Positions 1 through 6,436 of a stretch of DNA of 15,317 bases are shown one piece after another. Location: contig CAVWFN010000003.1 of assembly GCA_963754285.1 (NCBI GenBank), positions 1-15,317 on the forward strand, read 5' to 3'. The notes under the pieces are model-generated. The model did not search any database and was not told where the DNA came from. It saw only the letters and a list, made by a program, of their open reading frames with translations. The stretch's first letter is position 1. The number at the start of each line of letters is the position of its first letter. Source of the stretch: RYN-133 sp963754285. Its GTDB lineage: Bacteria; Actinomycetota; Actinomycetes; Mycobacteriales; Jatrophihabitantaceae. The position numbers were made by a program, and so were the translations under genes.

Positions 1-543
1 GGGCGATGCTTCGGCCCGGGCCAGGCCGTGAACACCGGAGCGCTGTACAAGCTGCCGTTCGCGTCGGTGTTCTCGTGCTCGATCAGCAACCCGGTGCTCG
101 GCATGGCGCAGGGCGCGTACGACGCGTACGTGGGCTGGACGAAGGAACGCGTGCGTGCCTCGACCGGTGGCAAGGCCGCCGACGACTCGTTCAACCAGAT
201 GCGCATCGCCGATGCCGCGTCGCGTATCGACGGTGCAGTGCTCCAGATCGAGCGCAACCTCGAGGAGGAGTACGACTACGCGGTCAAGGGCGAGAAGATC
301 CCGATGCCATTGCGCGTGCGCGTGCGCCGCGACCAGGTGAACGCCACCGGCGCGGGCATCGCCGCGGTCGACCGGCTCTTCGAGAGTGCGGGCGGACGCG
401 CGTTGCGCACCGGCACGCCCATCCAGCGGTTCTGGCGCGACGCCCACGCCGGACGGGTGCACGCGATCAACGACCCCGAGAAGGCGCTGGCCATGTACGG
501 GCAGTTCGAGCTTGGGCTCAAGGTGCAAGATGCGTGGTTGTGA
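1..543 (+). CDS. hsaA: HsaA, oxygenase subunit of 3-HSA 4-hydroxylase (C-terminal part)
   Basis: The frame is open from the first base and ends at TGA 541-543, giving the last 180 residues of a protein that is about 390 residues in the family; the start lies outside the window. Known role: with the reductase HsaB, HsaA is a flavin-dependent monooxygenase that hydroxylates 3-HSA to the catechol 3,4-DHSA in ring A/B degradation. Seen: the acyl-CoA-dehydrogenase-fold C-terminal domain, with RRDQVNATGAGIAAVDRLFE and the conserved FWRDAHAGRVHAIND stretch, then a MYGQFELGL end. The assignment rests on resemblance to mycobacterial HsaA and on the following hsaD, hsaC and hsaB in the same order as in Mycobacterium tuberculosis. 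An internal ATG or GTG near position 28 could be mistaken for a start but falls inside conserved domain sequence. Confidence 0.9.
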   Translation, partial: GRCFGPGQAVNTGALYKLPFASVFSCSISNPVLGMAQGAYDAYVGWTKERVRASTGGKAADDSFNQMRIADAASRIDGAVLQIERNLEEEYDYAVKGEKIPMPLRVRVRRDQVNATGAGIAAVDRLFESAGGRALRTGTPIQRFWRDAHAGRVHAINDPEKALAMYGQFELGLKVQDAWL

Positions 544-575
544 GCGACGCCTGCGGAGCGAACCAATGTCATCGC

Positions 576-631
576 GCGCGCCGCGAGGCGCGCTGCGGCC
601 GACGCCCCGCCCGAGCGAAGCGAGCGGCGGG
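576..631 (+). repeat. two GC-rich hairpins in the hsaA-hsaD spacer
   Basis: The 100-nt gap between hsaA and hsaD holds two inverted repeats. The first is GCGCGCC (576-582) and GGCGCGC (587-593) around a GCGA loop, a perfect 7-bp stem with a GNRA-type tetraloop. The second is CCCGCC (606-611) and GGCGGG (626-631) around a loop containing the purine-rich repeat CGAGCGAAGCGAGC. The second stem ends one base before the AGGAGG ribosome-binding site of hsaD (633-638). No U-run follows either stem, so they do not look like ordinary terminators. RNA-processing, mRNA-stability or dispersed-repeat roles are possible. Confidence 0.5.
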
Positions 632-643
632 TAGGAGGTCGCA

Positions 644-1517
644 ATGACGACTGCGCTGGAAGCCAACACCACATCGAAGTACGCCGAGCTGCCGTCCGGC
701 CTGACGCTGCACTATCACGAGGCGGGCGACCCGTCGCTCGACACCGTGGTGCTGCTGCACGGCGGCGGACCGGGCGCATCGGCGTGGTCGAACTTCGGCA
801 GGACGATGAGCGTGTTGTCCGACCGGTTCCACGTTCTCGCCGTCGACCAACCGGGCTTCGGACGCTCGTCCAAGCCGACCGAGTTCGACAAACAGTTCTT
901 CACCTACAGCGCCGATGCGCTGGCCGAGCTGCTCGACCACCTCGGCATCGTCCGCGCCCACTGCGTGGGCAACTCGCTCGGCGGCGGCACGTCGGTGCGG
1001 CTGCGCGCTCAACCATCCCGACAAGGCCGGTCGCCTCGTCCTGATGGCTCCGGGCGGGTTGGGCCTGAACGTGTTCGCACCCGACCCGACCGAGGGCATC
1101 AAGAAGCTCTACGCGTTCGCCGCGCCGCCCGGACCGACGAAGGAGAAACTCGCAGACTTCCTGCGCACACTGGTGTTCGACCCGTCGATGATCACCGACG
1201 AACTCGTCGCCGAGCGCTTCGAGTACGCAGCCGATCCCGAGACGCTCGCCTCGATGAAGGCGATGGGGATGTCGTTCATGCGTCCCGGCGCCGCGGAAGA
1301 AGCGATGCTCTGGCGTGAGGCGTACAAGTTGCGGCAACGCGTGCTGCTCGTGTGGGGACGCGAGGATCGGGTCAACCCGCTCGACGGCGCGCTCGCTGCG
1401 CTCAAGCTCATCCCGCGCGCGCAGCTGCACGTGTTCGGCGGCTGTGGGCACTGGGCCATGCTCGAGAAGTTCGACGAGTTCAACGAATTGACTGCGCAGT
1501 TCTTGGGGGCGACATGA
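644..1517 (+). CDS. hsaD: HsaD, 4,9-DSHA (meta-cleavage product) hydrolase, interrupted by a 1-base frameshift
   Basis: Known role: HsaD is an alpha/beta hydrolase that splits the C-C bond of 4,9-DSHA to give HIP (DOHNAA) and 2-hydroxyhexa-2,4-dienoate. Start ATG 644 has a strong AGGAGG at 633-638. Seen: HGGGPG near residue 39, the nucleophile motif GNSLGGG with Ser111, and after the break WGREDRVNPLDG (acid Asp) and GGCGHW (catalytic His). The frame breaks at about 1001-1004: VRL must continue as ALNHPDKAGRL, which lies one base further on. Dropping one base gives 290 residues, the length of known HsaD (about 291). As read, the first frame runs on to a stop at 1318 and loses Asp and His. The gene ends in a 4-base ATGA overlap with hsaC. 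Probably a sequence error, possibly a true null allele. Confidence 0.88.
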
Positions 1518-2419
1518 CGCTCAAATCGCTCGGTTACCTGCGCATCGAGGCGACTGATGTCGGTGCGTGGCGCGAATACGGTCTCAAGGTTCTCGGGATG
1601 ATCGAAGGCGCGGGGACGATCGACGGCGCGCTGTACCTGCGTATGGACGACTTTCCGGCGCGGCTCGTGATCGTCCCCGGCGAGCGCGACCACCTCGCCG
1701 CGAGCGGCTGGGAGTGCGCGACCGCCGCCGACTTGCAAGACATCCGCGATCGGCTCGACACGGCCGGTGTTCCGTACAAGGAGGGGACGGCCGAGGAGCT
1801 CGCCGACCGCAAGGTCGTCGAATTGATCAGCTTCGAAGATCCGTCCGGCAACACGCTCGAGGCGTTCCACGGAGTCGCCCTGCAGCACCGCCGAGTCGTC
1901 AGCCCGTACGGCCATCGCTTCGTCACCGGCGAGCAGGGCCTCGGCCACGTCGTGCTCTCGACCAGCGACGACGAAGCCGCGCTGCGGTTCTACCGCGACG
2001 TGCTGGGTTTCCGGCTGCGCGACTCGATGCGGCTGCCGCCCCAGATGGTTGGTCGACCCGCCGACGGGGCACCGGCGTGGCTGCGCTTCTTCGGCTGCAA
2101 CCCGCGCCACCACAGCCTGGCATTCCTGCCGATGCCGACACCGTCCGGGATCGTGCACCTGATGGTCGAGGTCGAGAATGCCGACGACGTCGGGCTGTGC
2201 CACGACCGTGCGCTGCGCCGCAAGGTGCCGATGTCGGCAACGCTCGGCCGGCACGTCAATGACCTGATGCTGTCGTTCTACATGAAGACGCCGGGCGGGT
2301 TCGACGTCGAGTTCGGCTGCGAGGGACGTCAGGTCGAGGACGAGACGTGGGTCGCGCGCGAGAGCACCGCCGTGAGCCTGTGGGGCCACGACTTCACCCT
2401 CGGCGCGCAATACAAGTGA
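1514..2419 (+). CDS. hsaC: HsaC, iron-dependent extradiol dioxygenase (3,4-DHSA dioxygenase)
   Basis: Known role: HsaC is a type I extradiol dioxygenase that meta-cleaves the catechol 3,4-DHSA to 4,9-DSHA, the substrate of HsaD. The ATG at 1514 overlaps the hsaD stop by ATGA, and this start gives 301 residues against about 300 in the family. A longer in-frame start at 1352 lies inside hsaD and is rejected. Seen: two vicinal-oxygen-chelate modules, an N-terminal one (about 1-130) and a catalytic one (about 138-270). The three Fe(II) ligands stand at His145 (QGLGH), His215 (GIVHLM) and Glu266 (FDVEFG), the same numbers as in M. tuberculosis HsaC. His199-His200 and the Tyr/His of the second sphere are also present. 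The frame is intact. Confidence 0.96.
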   Translation: MTLKSLGYLRIEATDVGAWREYGLKVLGMIEGAGTIDGALYLRMDDFPARLVIVPGERDHLAASGWECATAADLQDIRDRLDTAGVPYKEGTAEELADRKVVELISFEDPSGNTLEAFHGVALQHRRVVSPYGHRFVTGEQGLGHVVLSTSDDEAALRFYRDVLGFRLRDSMRLPPQMVGRPADGAPAWLRFFGCNPRHHSLAFLPMPTPSGIVHLMVEVENADDVGLCHDRALRRKVPMSATLGRHVNDLMLSFYMKTPGGFDVEFGCEGRQVEDETWVARESTAVSLWGHDFTLGAQYK

Positions 2420-2450
2420 CGAGCGCTCGCGCGAAGGACCAGAGACACCG

Positions 2451-3008
2451 ATGACCGCGGTCGACGCTGGAACCTTCCGCAGAGCACTCGGCCACTTCTG
2501 CACCGGTGTCACGGTCATCGCCGCGGTGTCCGACGACGGTGAACCTGTCGGGTTCGCGTGCCAGTCATTCGCCGCGCTGTCGCTCGACCCGCCACTCGTG
2601 CTGTTCTGTCCGGCCAAGGCAGCCCGCACGTGGCCGGTGATCGAGGCCGCGGGCTCGTTCTGTGTCAACGTGCTTGCGCACGACCAGCGCGACGTGAGCG
2701 CGGTCTTCGGCAAGGCCGGCGCCGACAAGTTCGCCTCGATCGAATGGCAGCCTGCGCCGTCGGGAGCGCCGCTGCTGCGGGGCGTGCTCACGTGGATCGA
2801 CTGCACCGTCGAGTCTGTGCTGGACGGCGGCGATCATTGGATCGTCGTCGGCCGCGTCAACGCCCTGGGCGACAGCGCGACTGGTGGCGACGTTGCCCGT
2901 CCGCTGCTGTTCTACCGCGGTGCGTACGCCGCCACCGAGGAAGCCGAGCCGACTCCGGGAATCCTCGACAACCTGATCACGTGGTCGCGCGCCGACGACT
3001 GGTTCTGA
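2451..3008 (+). CDS. hsaB: HsaB, flavin reductase subunit of 3-HSA hydroxylase
   Basis: Known role: HsaB supplies reduced flavin from NADH to the oxygenase HsaA. The protein has 185 residues, close to the 187 of mycobacterial HsaB, and covers one flavin-reductase-like (split-barrel FMN-binding) domain. Seen: GHFCTGVTVIAA near residue 14, the flavin-contacting GFACQSFAALSLDPPLVLFC (about 34-53), and FCVNVLAHDQ, followed by ADKF. The C-terminus SRADDWF resembles that of mycobacterial HsaB. The gene starts 31 nt after hsaC; GAAGGA at 2433-2438 lies 12 nt upstream of the ATG, a rather distant ribosome-binding site. It is the last gene of the hsa operon here; no clear terminator follows in the next 90 bases. 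Confidence 0.94.
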   Translation: MTAVDAGTFRRALGHFCTGVTVIAAVSDDGEPVGFACQSFAALSLDPPLVLFCPAKAARTWPVIEAAGSFCVNVLAHDQRDVSAVFGKAGADKFASIEWQPAPSGAPLLRGVLTWIDCTVESVLDGGDHWIVVGRVNALGDSATGGDVARPLLFYRGAYAATEEAEPTPGILDNLITWSRADDWF

Positions 3009-3101
3009 CCGTCCTGCGCGCATCTTGACCTGATGCGGCTTCCCAGCAAGGCCTCAGTACCCCCATACTTCCTGCACATTCGCGCAGGGGGGATCGTCAT
3101 C

Positions 3102-4025
3102 ATGGCGTTGCGGAACCTGGCAAGGCTGACTGTCTCGACAATGCTCGCAACCGCGGCCCTAGCGGTTCCGGCGCACGCGGACACCGCCAAGTTCGTGATC
3201 AGCCCGACAAGCCTCGACTTCGGCCAGGTGCGCGTCGGCGCCACGAGCGTCATCGCTTCGGCGATAGTGCGAAACGTGTCGGATGCTCCGATCGTCATGG
3301 ACGGCTCGGGCGGTGGCACCAGCTCGCCGTTCACGAGCTCGAACGATTGCCACGGCAAGACTCTGCCTGGTGAACGCAACGTGTCACATGGTCTACCGCT
3401 TCAAGCCGACCGACCTGGGCATGGCGTCCCAGCCGACGCGGCTGCGGTCGCGTTGGACTCACGGCGCTGGATGAAGGACGGGCAGGTCACCTGACCGCAT
3501 TCCCGTGTGGCGGCAAGGCGCCGATCTCGTCCACGATGGATTTCGAGCGCGGGGCGGCCACGGAACAACTGGCCGTGAGCAAGGTCGGTACCCACGGTGA
3601 CGTGTGCGTGCGCACGTCCGCTCCGACGCACGTGCTCGTGGACGTGACTGGTTACTACGCACCCGGGGAGTGCGTTCACTGCGTTGGCACCGCGCAAGAT
3701 TCTCGACACCGCGGGCCATGTCGGTTATCGGGGCCCGAAGCCCCGCGCCAACCAGATGGTCACGGCACGCGCAACCGGAGGGCCGGTGCCTGGCAGCGCG
3801 GAGGAAGTGGTGCTCGAGGTGACCTCGTCCGCCGAATCGCGTGCCGGCACGCTCTCCGTATGGGGCTGTGGGCAGACCAACCCGCAGCTGCCTGTCGCTC
3901 AGTTCGCCGCCGGACAGCAGATGACGACCCTGGCGGTGAGCCGACTGTTCGCGGGCGGAAAGGTCTGTCTGCAGGCGAGCCGGTCTGTGCACCTGACCGT
4001 GAACATCGTCGGTTGGTACAGCTAG
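3102..4025 (+). pseudogene. secreted protein with ASH-like domain and two beta-rich repeats, multiply frameshifted
   Basis: Start ATG 3102 follows a G-rich stretch. The first 26 residues form a signal peptide (Arg4/Arg8, hydrophobic core, cleavage after PAHA). Then comes an ASH/choice-of-anchor-like beta domain (FVISPTSLDFGQVRVGATS). The frame moves by one base at about 3366 (continuing VNATCHMVYRFKPTDLG) and again near 3420, where the domain stops early and VPADAAAVAL begins, as if an internal part were missing. A further shift near 3451 leads to LTALDEGRAGHLTAFPCGG and VLVDVTGYYAPG, and another at about 3671 leads to AFTALAPRKILDT and a final VHLTVNIVGWYS. The two later parts are repeats of one module. 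Such proteins are extracellular and of unknown function. This one is either a decayed gene or a poorly read and collapsed repeat. It is not obviously part of steroid catabolism. Confidence 0.6.
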
Positions 4026-4065
4026 AGCCCGGACCCACCGGATCCGCACCAAGACCGGTCGGCTT

Positions 4066-4124
4066 CGGGGCTTTCCCCGCTGGTGCTCGCCTTCAGGCCG
4101 CCGAACCGACCACCAGCGGGGAAA
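4066..4124. terminator. long stem-loop 1 (possible bidirectional terminator)
   Basis: TTTCCCCGCTGGTG (4072-4085) is perfectly complementary to CACCAGCGGGGAAA (4111-4124), a 14-bp stem with a 25-nt loop. A smaller alternative hairpin, CGGGG (4066-4070) with CCCCG (4075-4079), overlaps its left arm. It lies between the end of the broken secreted gene (4025) and the end of the minus-strand SnoaL-like gene (4196), where a terminator serving both strands is expected. There is no T-run of normal length, only TTT/AAA at the stem base, so intrinsic termination is inferred. Confidence 0.55.
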
Positions 4125-4134
4125 TGTCAGCGGG

Positions 4135-4189
4135 CTTTCCCCGCCGGTGCTCGCCTGAGCGGCCCGAAACCGAGCGTTGGCGGGGAAAG
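4135..4189. terminator. long stem-loop 2, near-copy of stem-loop 1
   Basis: CTTTCCCCGCCGGTGCTCG (4135-4153) pairs with CGAGCGTTGGCGGGGAAAG (4171-4189): 16 of 19 positions match, with a central 3-base mismatch and a 17-nt loop. The left arm repeats that of stem-loop 1 at an offset of 64 nt, and the two units align along most of their length. The stem ends 6 bases before the SnoaL-like stop codon. The right arm of unit 1 can also pair with the left arm of unit 2, so alternative folds exist. A role in ending the six-gene minus-strand operon is the simplest reading; a mobile or dispersed repeat is an alternative. Confidence 0.55.
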
Positions 4190-4195
4190 GCGTGA

Positions 4196-4615
4196 TCACA
4201 GTCCGTGCAGGTAGGCCTTCTGCTGCTTGCGCGAGGCGATGCGCCAACCCGCCGACGTGCGGACGAACTCGTCGAGGTACCAGAGCCCGACGAACAGGAC
4301 CTGTTGCTTGCCGTCGCGGTCGAGGTACATCGGGTTGTGGCACACCGACTTAGCGGTGGCTCTGTCGCCGTCGAGGTCGATCTTGCTCGTCGCCACGAGG
4401 TGCTGGTGACCGGTGAACAGGCCGAGCGTCTTGGCCAGCCACTGCTTCATCGTCGGCAGGTCGCCCGACTCGCCGCCGGTCGCAGTGAGATCGAGGGTCG
4501 CGTCGGCGGTGAAGATCTCGTCGAGCTCGTCCCACTCATGGAAGTCGATCGCGTGGCTGTAGTCGGTGATCAGGTCGGTGATCTCTTGCCGGTCGGACAG
4601 TTCCTGCAGGTCCAC
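4196..4615 (-). CDS. SnoaL/NTF2-like small protein, last gene of the fadD3 operon
   Basis: A 139-residue protein with the NTF2/SnoaL-like cone fold pattern: an N-terminal helix pair (RQEITDLITDYSHAIDFHEW), FTADATLDLT, TMKQWLAKTLG, then the strands HLVATSKIDLDGDRATAKSV and TSAGWRIASRKQQ. The family holds ketosteroid-isomerase-like and dehydratase-like enzymes and also non-catalytic members, so no reaction can be assigned. GTG 4615 is chosen over the longer upstream start because it overlaps the ipdE2 stop by one base (TAGTG) and has AAGGAG (4629-4624) 8 nt upstream. The longer version would add 46 residues that lie within ipdE2. Its coupling to the HIP operon suggests a role with CoA-bound steroid intermediates, by inference. 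The equivalent M. tuberculosis operon as I know it ends differently (aspB). Confidence 0.8.
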   Translation of the reverse strand: MDLQELSDRQEITDLITDYSHAIDFHEWDELDEIFTADATLDLTATGGESGDLPTMKQWLAKTLGLFTGHQHLVATSKIDLDGDRATAKSVCHNPMYLDRDGKQQVLFVGLWYLDEFVRTSAGWRIASRKQQKAYLHGL

Positions 4616-5538
4616 TAAAGGAACTCCTTCGAGAGTCGCCGAATGTGCTCGTCCGGTGAGCCGAACAGTTGCGCGCTGCCGTGCGCACGCTTGAAGAACA
4701 GATGCGCGTCGTGTTCCCAGGTAATCGCGATGCCGCCGTGCAGCTGAATGCACTCGCCGGCAATCGTCAGGAACGCCTCACTGCAGTAGGCCTTCGCCAC
4801 CGCCGCATCGATCGTCCCGCCTACAGCGGCCCACGAGGCCGACCGTGCTGCCTGGGCCAGCACGTACAGATCGGCCATACGGTGCTTGAGAGCCTGGAAG
4901 CTCCCGATCGGACGGCCGAACTGCACGCGATCCTTCGTGTACTGCACAGTCAGTTCGAGAATGCGTTCGGCGGCGCCGACCTGTTCTGCGGTCAGTGCGA
5001 CAACGGCCGCATCGTTCGCTGTGGCAAGCGATTCCGCGCCGCCGATGCGATCACCACGCGACGCGTGCACGGTCGCCAGCCGTCTCGTGATGTCCATGGC
5101 CGGCGTGGCCATCACCTCGACATCGGTCGCTTCGTAGACGCCGGAGGCGTCGCTGAGGAGCACGATCTCGGCCAGGTCGCCGTCGAGGACGTAGTCGGCG
5201 TCGCCGTGCTCGTCGACTTCGGCGACCGTCGCGATCGTCCCGCCCGCGATGCGCGGCAGCAACCGCTGGCAGGCGTCGTCGTTGCCGCCGGCCAGCAACA
5301 GTTGCGCCGCGTACGTACTCGACAGCAGCGGGACGGGGGCGAGTGCCCGGCCGAGTTCGGCCATCACGACGTGGGTCTCGGCCAGCGTGGCACCGGCGCC
5401 GCCGAACCGTTCGGGGATCGCGAGCGACGCGACGCCGATCTGCTCGCACAGCACCCGCCACAAGCCCTCGTCGAATCCCTTGCGCGGGTCGCAGCGCTTG
5501 ATCAACAGCGCTCGGACAGCGTCCTGCAGTTCCTTCAC
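4615..5538 (-). CDS. ipdE2: IpdE2 (FadE33-like), beta subunit of 5-OH-HIP-CoA dehydrogenase
   Basis: A 307-residue acyl-CoA dehydrogenase-fold protein, shorter than a standard ACAD (about 380) as usual for this subunit type. Known role: with IpdE1 it forms an alpha2beta2 dehydrogenase that introduces the first double bond in the propionyl side chain of 5-OH-HIP-CoA. Seen: an N-terminal helical region with IPERFGGAG, a reduced middle domain lacking the SEPxxGSD signature found in IpdE1, and the ACAD C-terminal domain with RVQFGRPIGSFQALKHRMAD (204-223) and QLHGGIAITWEHDAHLFFKR (265-284). It starts at GTG 5538, overlapping the fadE32-like stop by 4 bases, and is the third of three fadE genes downstream of fadD3, the position of fadE33 in mycobacteria. 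The partner ipdE1 is in the divergent operon. Confidence 0.82.
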   Translation of the reverse strand: MKELQDAVRALLIKRCDPRKGFDEGLWRVLCEQIGVASLAIPERFGGAGATLAETHVVMAELGRALAPVPLLSSTYAAQLLLAGGNDDACQRLLPRIAGGTIATVAEVDEHGDADYVLDGDLAEIVLLSDASGVYEATDVEVMATPAMDITRRLATVHASRGDRIGGAESLATANDAAVVALTAEQVGAAERILELTVQYTKDRVQFGRPIGSFQALKHRMADLYVLAQAARSASWAAVGGTIDAAVAKAYCSEAFLTIAGECIQLHGGIAITWEHDAHLFFKRAHGSAQLFGSPDEHIRRLSKEFL

Positions 5539-6436
5539 AGCGCCGCCCGGATGCGATCACGGTGCTCACGCTGGGTACCCCAGGCGTTCACGAGCGCGCG
5601 CACCTTCGTCAACCACAGCGCGAGGTCGTACTCGGCGGTGTAGCCGATCGCGCCATGCACCTGCAGGCCGGTGCGCGCCGCGCGGTAGGCCGCGTCGCCG
5701 CACGCCACCTTCGCCGCCGAGACGTCGCGCGGGTCGAGGGTCAGCGCCGCGCCGAAGAGCAGGGGACGGGCGAACTCGAGGCCGACGTGCACGTCGGCGA
5801 GCAGGTGTTTCACCGCCTGGAAGCTGCCGATCGGTTTGCCGAACTGCGTGCGCTGCTTCGCATAGTCGACCGATCGTTCGAGCAACGCGACGCCGGCGCC
5901 GAGCAGTTGCGCCGCAGTGGCGAGCGTGCCGAGATCGAGTGCGCGAGCGGCGTCGACCTCGCCGATGACTTCGTCAGCGCGCACCTCGGCGAGCCGTCGG
6001 GTCGGGTCGAGGGACGGCACCGGCGCACTCACCGATGCGGTCGACAGCACTGCGCCGTCGAGCAGGTAGATCGCGTCGCACGCTTCGGCATCGAGCGCGT
6101 ACGGCACACGTCGGCGGCGCGGCGATCGTGGCCATCGCTGCCTCGTCCGCGGTGTCCGAGCGCCGGCAGCACGGCTGCCGACTCGACGTACGGACCCGGT
6201 ACGCCGAAGCGTCCCAATTGCTCGAACGCCAAGACCAGATCGACCGGCGTCGCGCCGGATTCGGGATCGCCGAGCGACTGCACCCCTTGCTCGGCCAGCC
6301 GCGTCCAGATCTTGCGGCCCGGCGCGTAGTCACCGGTCGCCCACGAGCGTGCAGCTGAAGCCACGTCCGAAGCCGCGAGCAGGTCACCCAGCGCGTCAGC
6401 GAACGAACGTTGCTCGGGTGACGGCGCAAACCTCAT
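5535..6436 (-). CDS. fadE32: FadE32-like acyl-CoA dehydrogenase, interrupted by two 1-base frameshifts
   Basis: Start ATG 6436 overlaps the fadE31-like stop (ATGA). The N-terminus MRFAPSPEQRSFADALGDLL and the following LAEQGVQSLGD region are in one frame down to about 6158. AALDTADEAAMATIAAP is in the next frame, and from about 6111 the frame is VPYALDAEACDAIYLLDG through TQFGKPIGSFQAVKHLLADV and GLQVHGAIGYTAEYDLALWL to the stop at 5535. Dropping one base at the GG at 6157/6156 and one in 6117-6111 gives 299 residues, in line with FadE32 (about 319). Known: FadE32 belongs to the KstR2 regulon and to the paired heteromeric ACAD subunits; its exact substrate in HIP breakdown is less clear than for IpdE1/E2. 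As read the protein would be truncated before its C-terminal domain. Confidence 0.75.

Noticed and set aside
1352..1513. Upstream extension of hsaC to 1352
   Set aside because: It lies wholly inside hsaD, and the ATG at 1514 gives the family length and the standard ligand numbering.
1109..2806. 565-codon open frame on the minus strand opposite hsaD, hsaC and hsaB
   Set aside because: The plus strand encodes intact HsaC and HsaB with all catalytic residues. The minus frame is Arg/Ala/Val-rich with no recognisable domain, as expected from high GC content.
3045..3058. AGCAAGGCCTCAGT as a second KstR2 site upstream of the secreted gene
   Set aside because: It matches only 8 of 10 fixed bases and lacks the symmetric right half. 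The gene downstream is not a catabolic gene.
3025..3069. TTGACC (3025-3030) as a -35 element for the secreted gene
   Set aside because: No -10 element at a suitable distance; CATACT at 3064-3069 is too far away.
3033..3101. Upstream start at 3033 for the secreted protein
   Set aside because: It would put 23 residues before a typical signal peptide, which begins correctly at 3102.
4616..4753. Longer N-terminus for the SnoaL-like protein
   Set aside because: The extra residues lie in the ipdE2 coding region in another frame, and the family starts at about the GTG at 4615.
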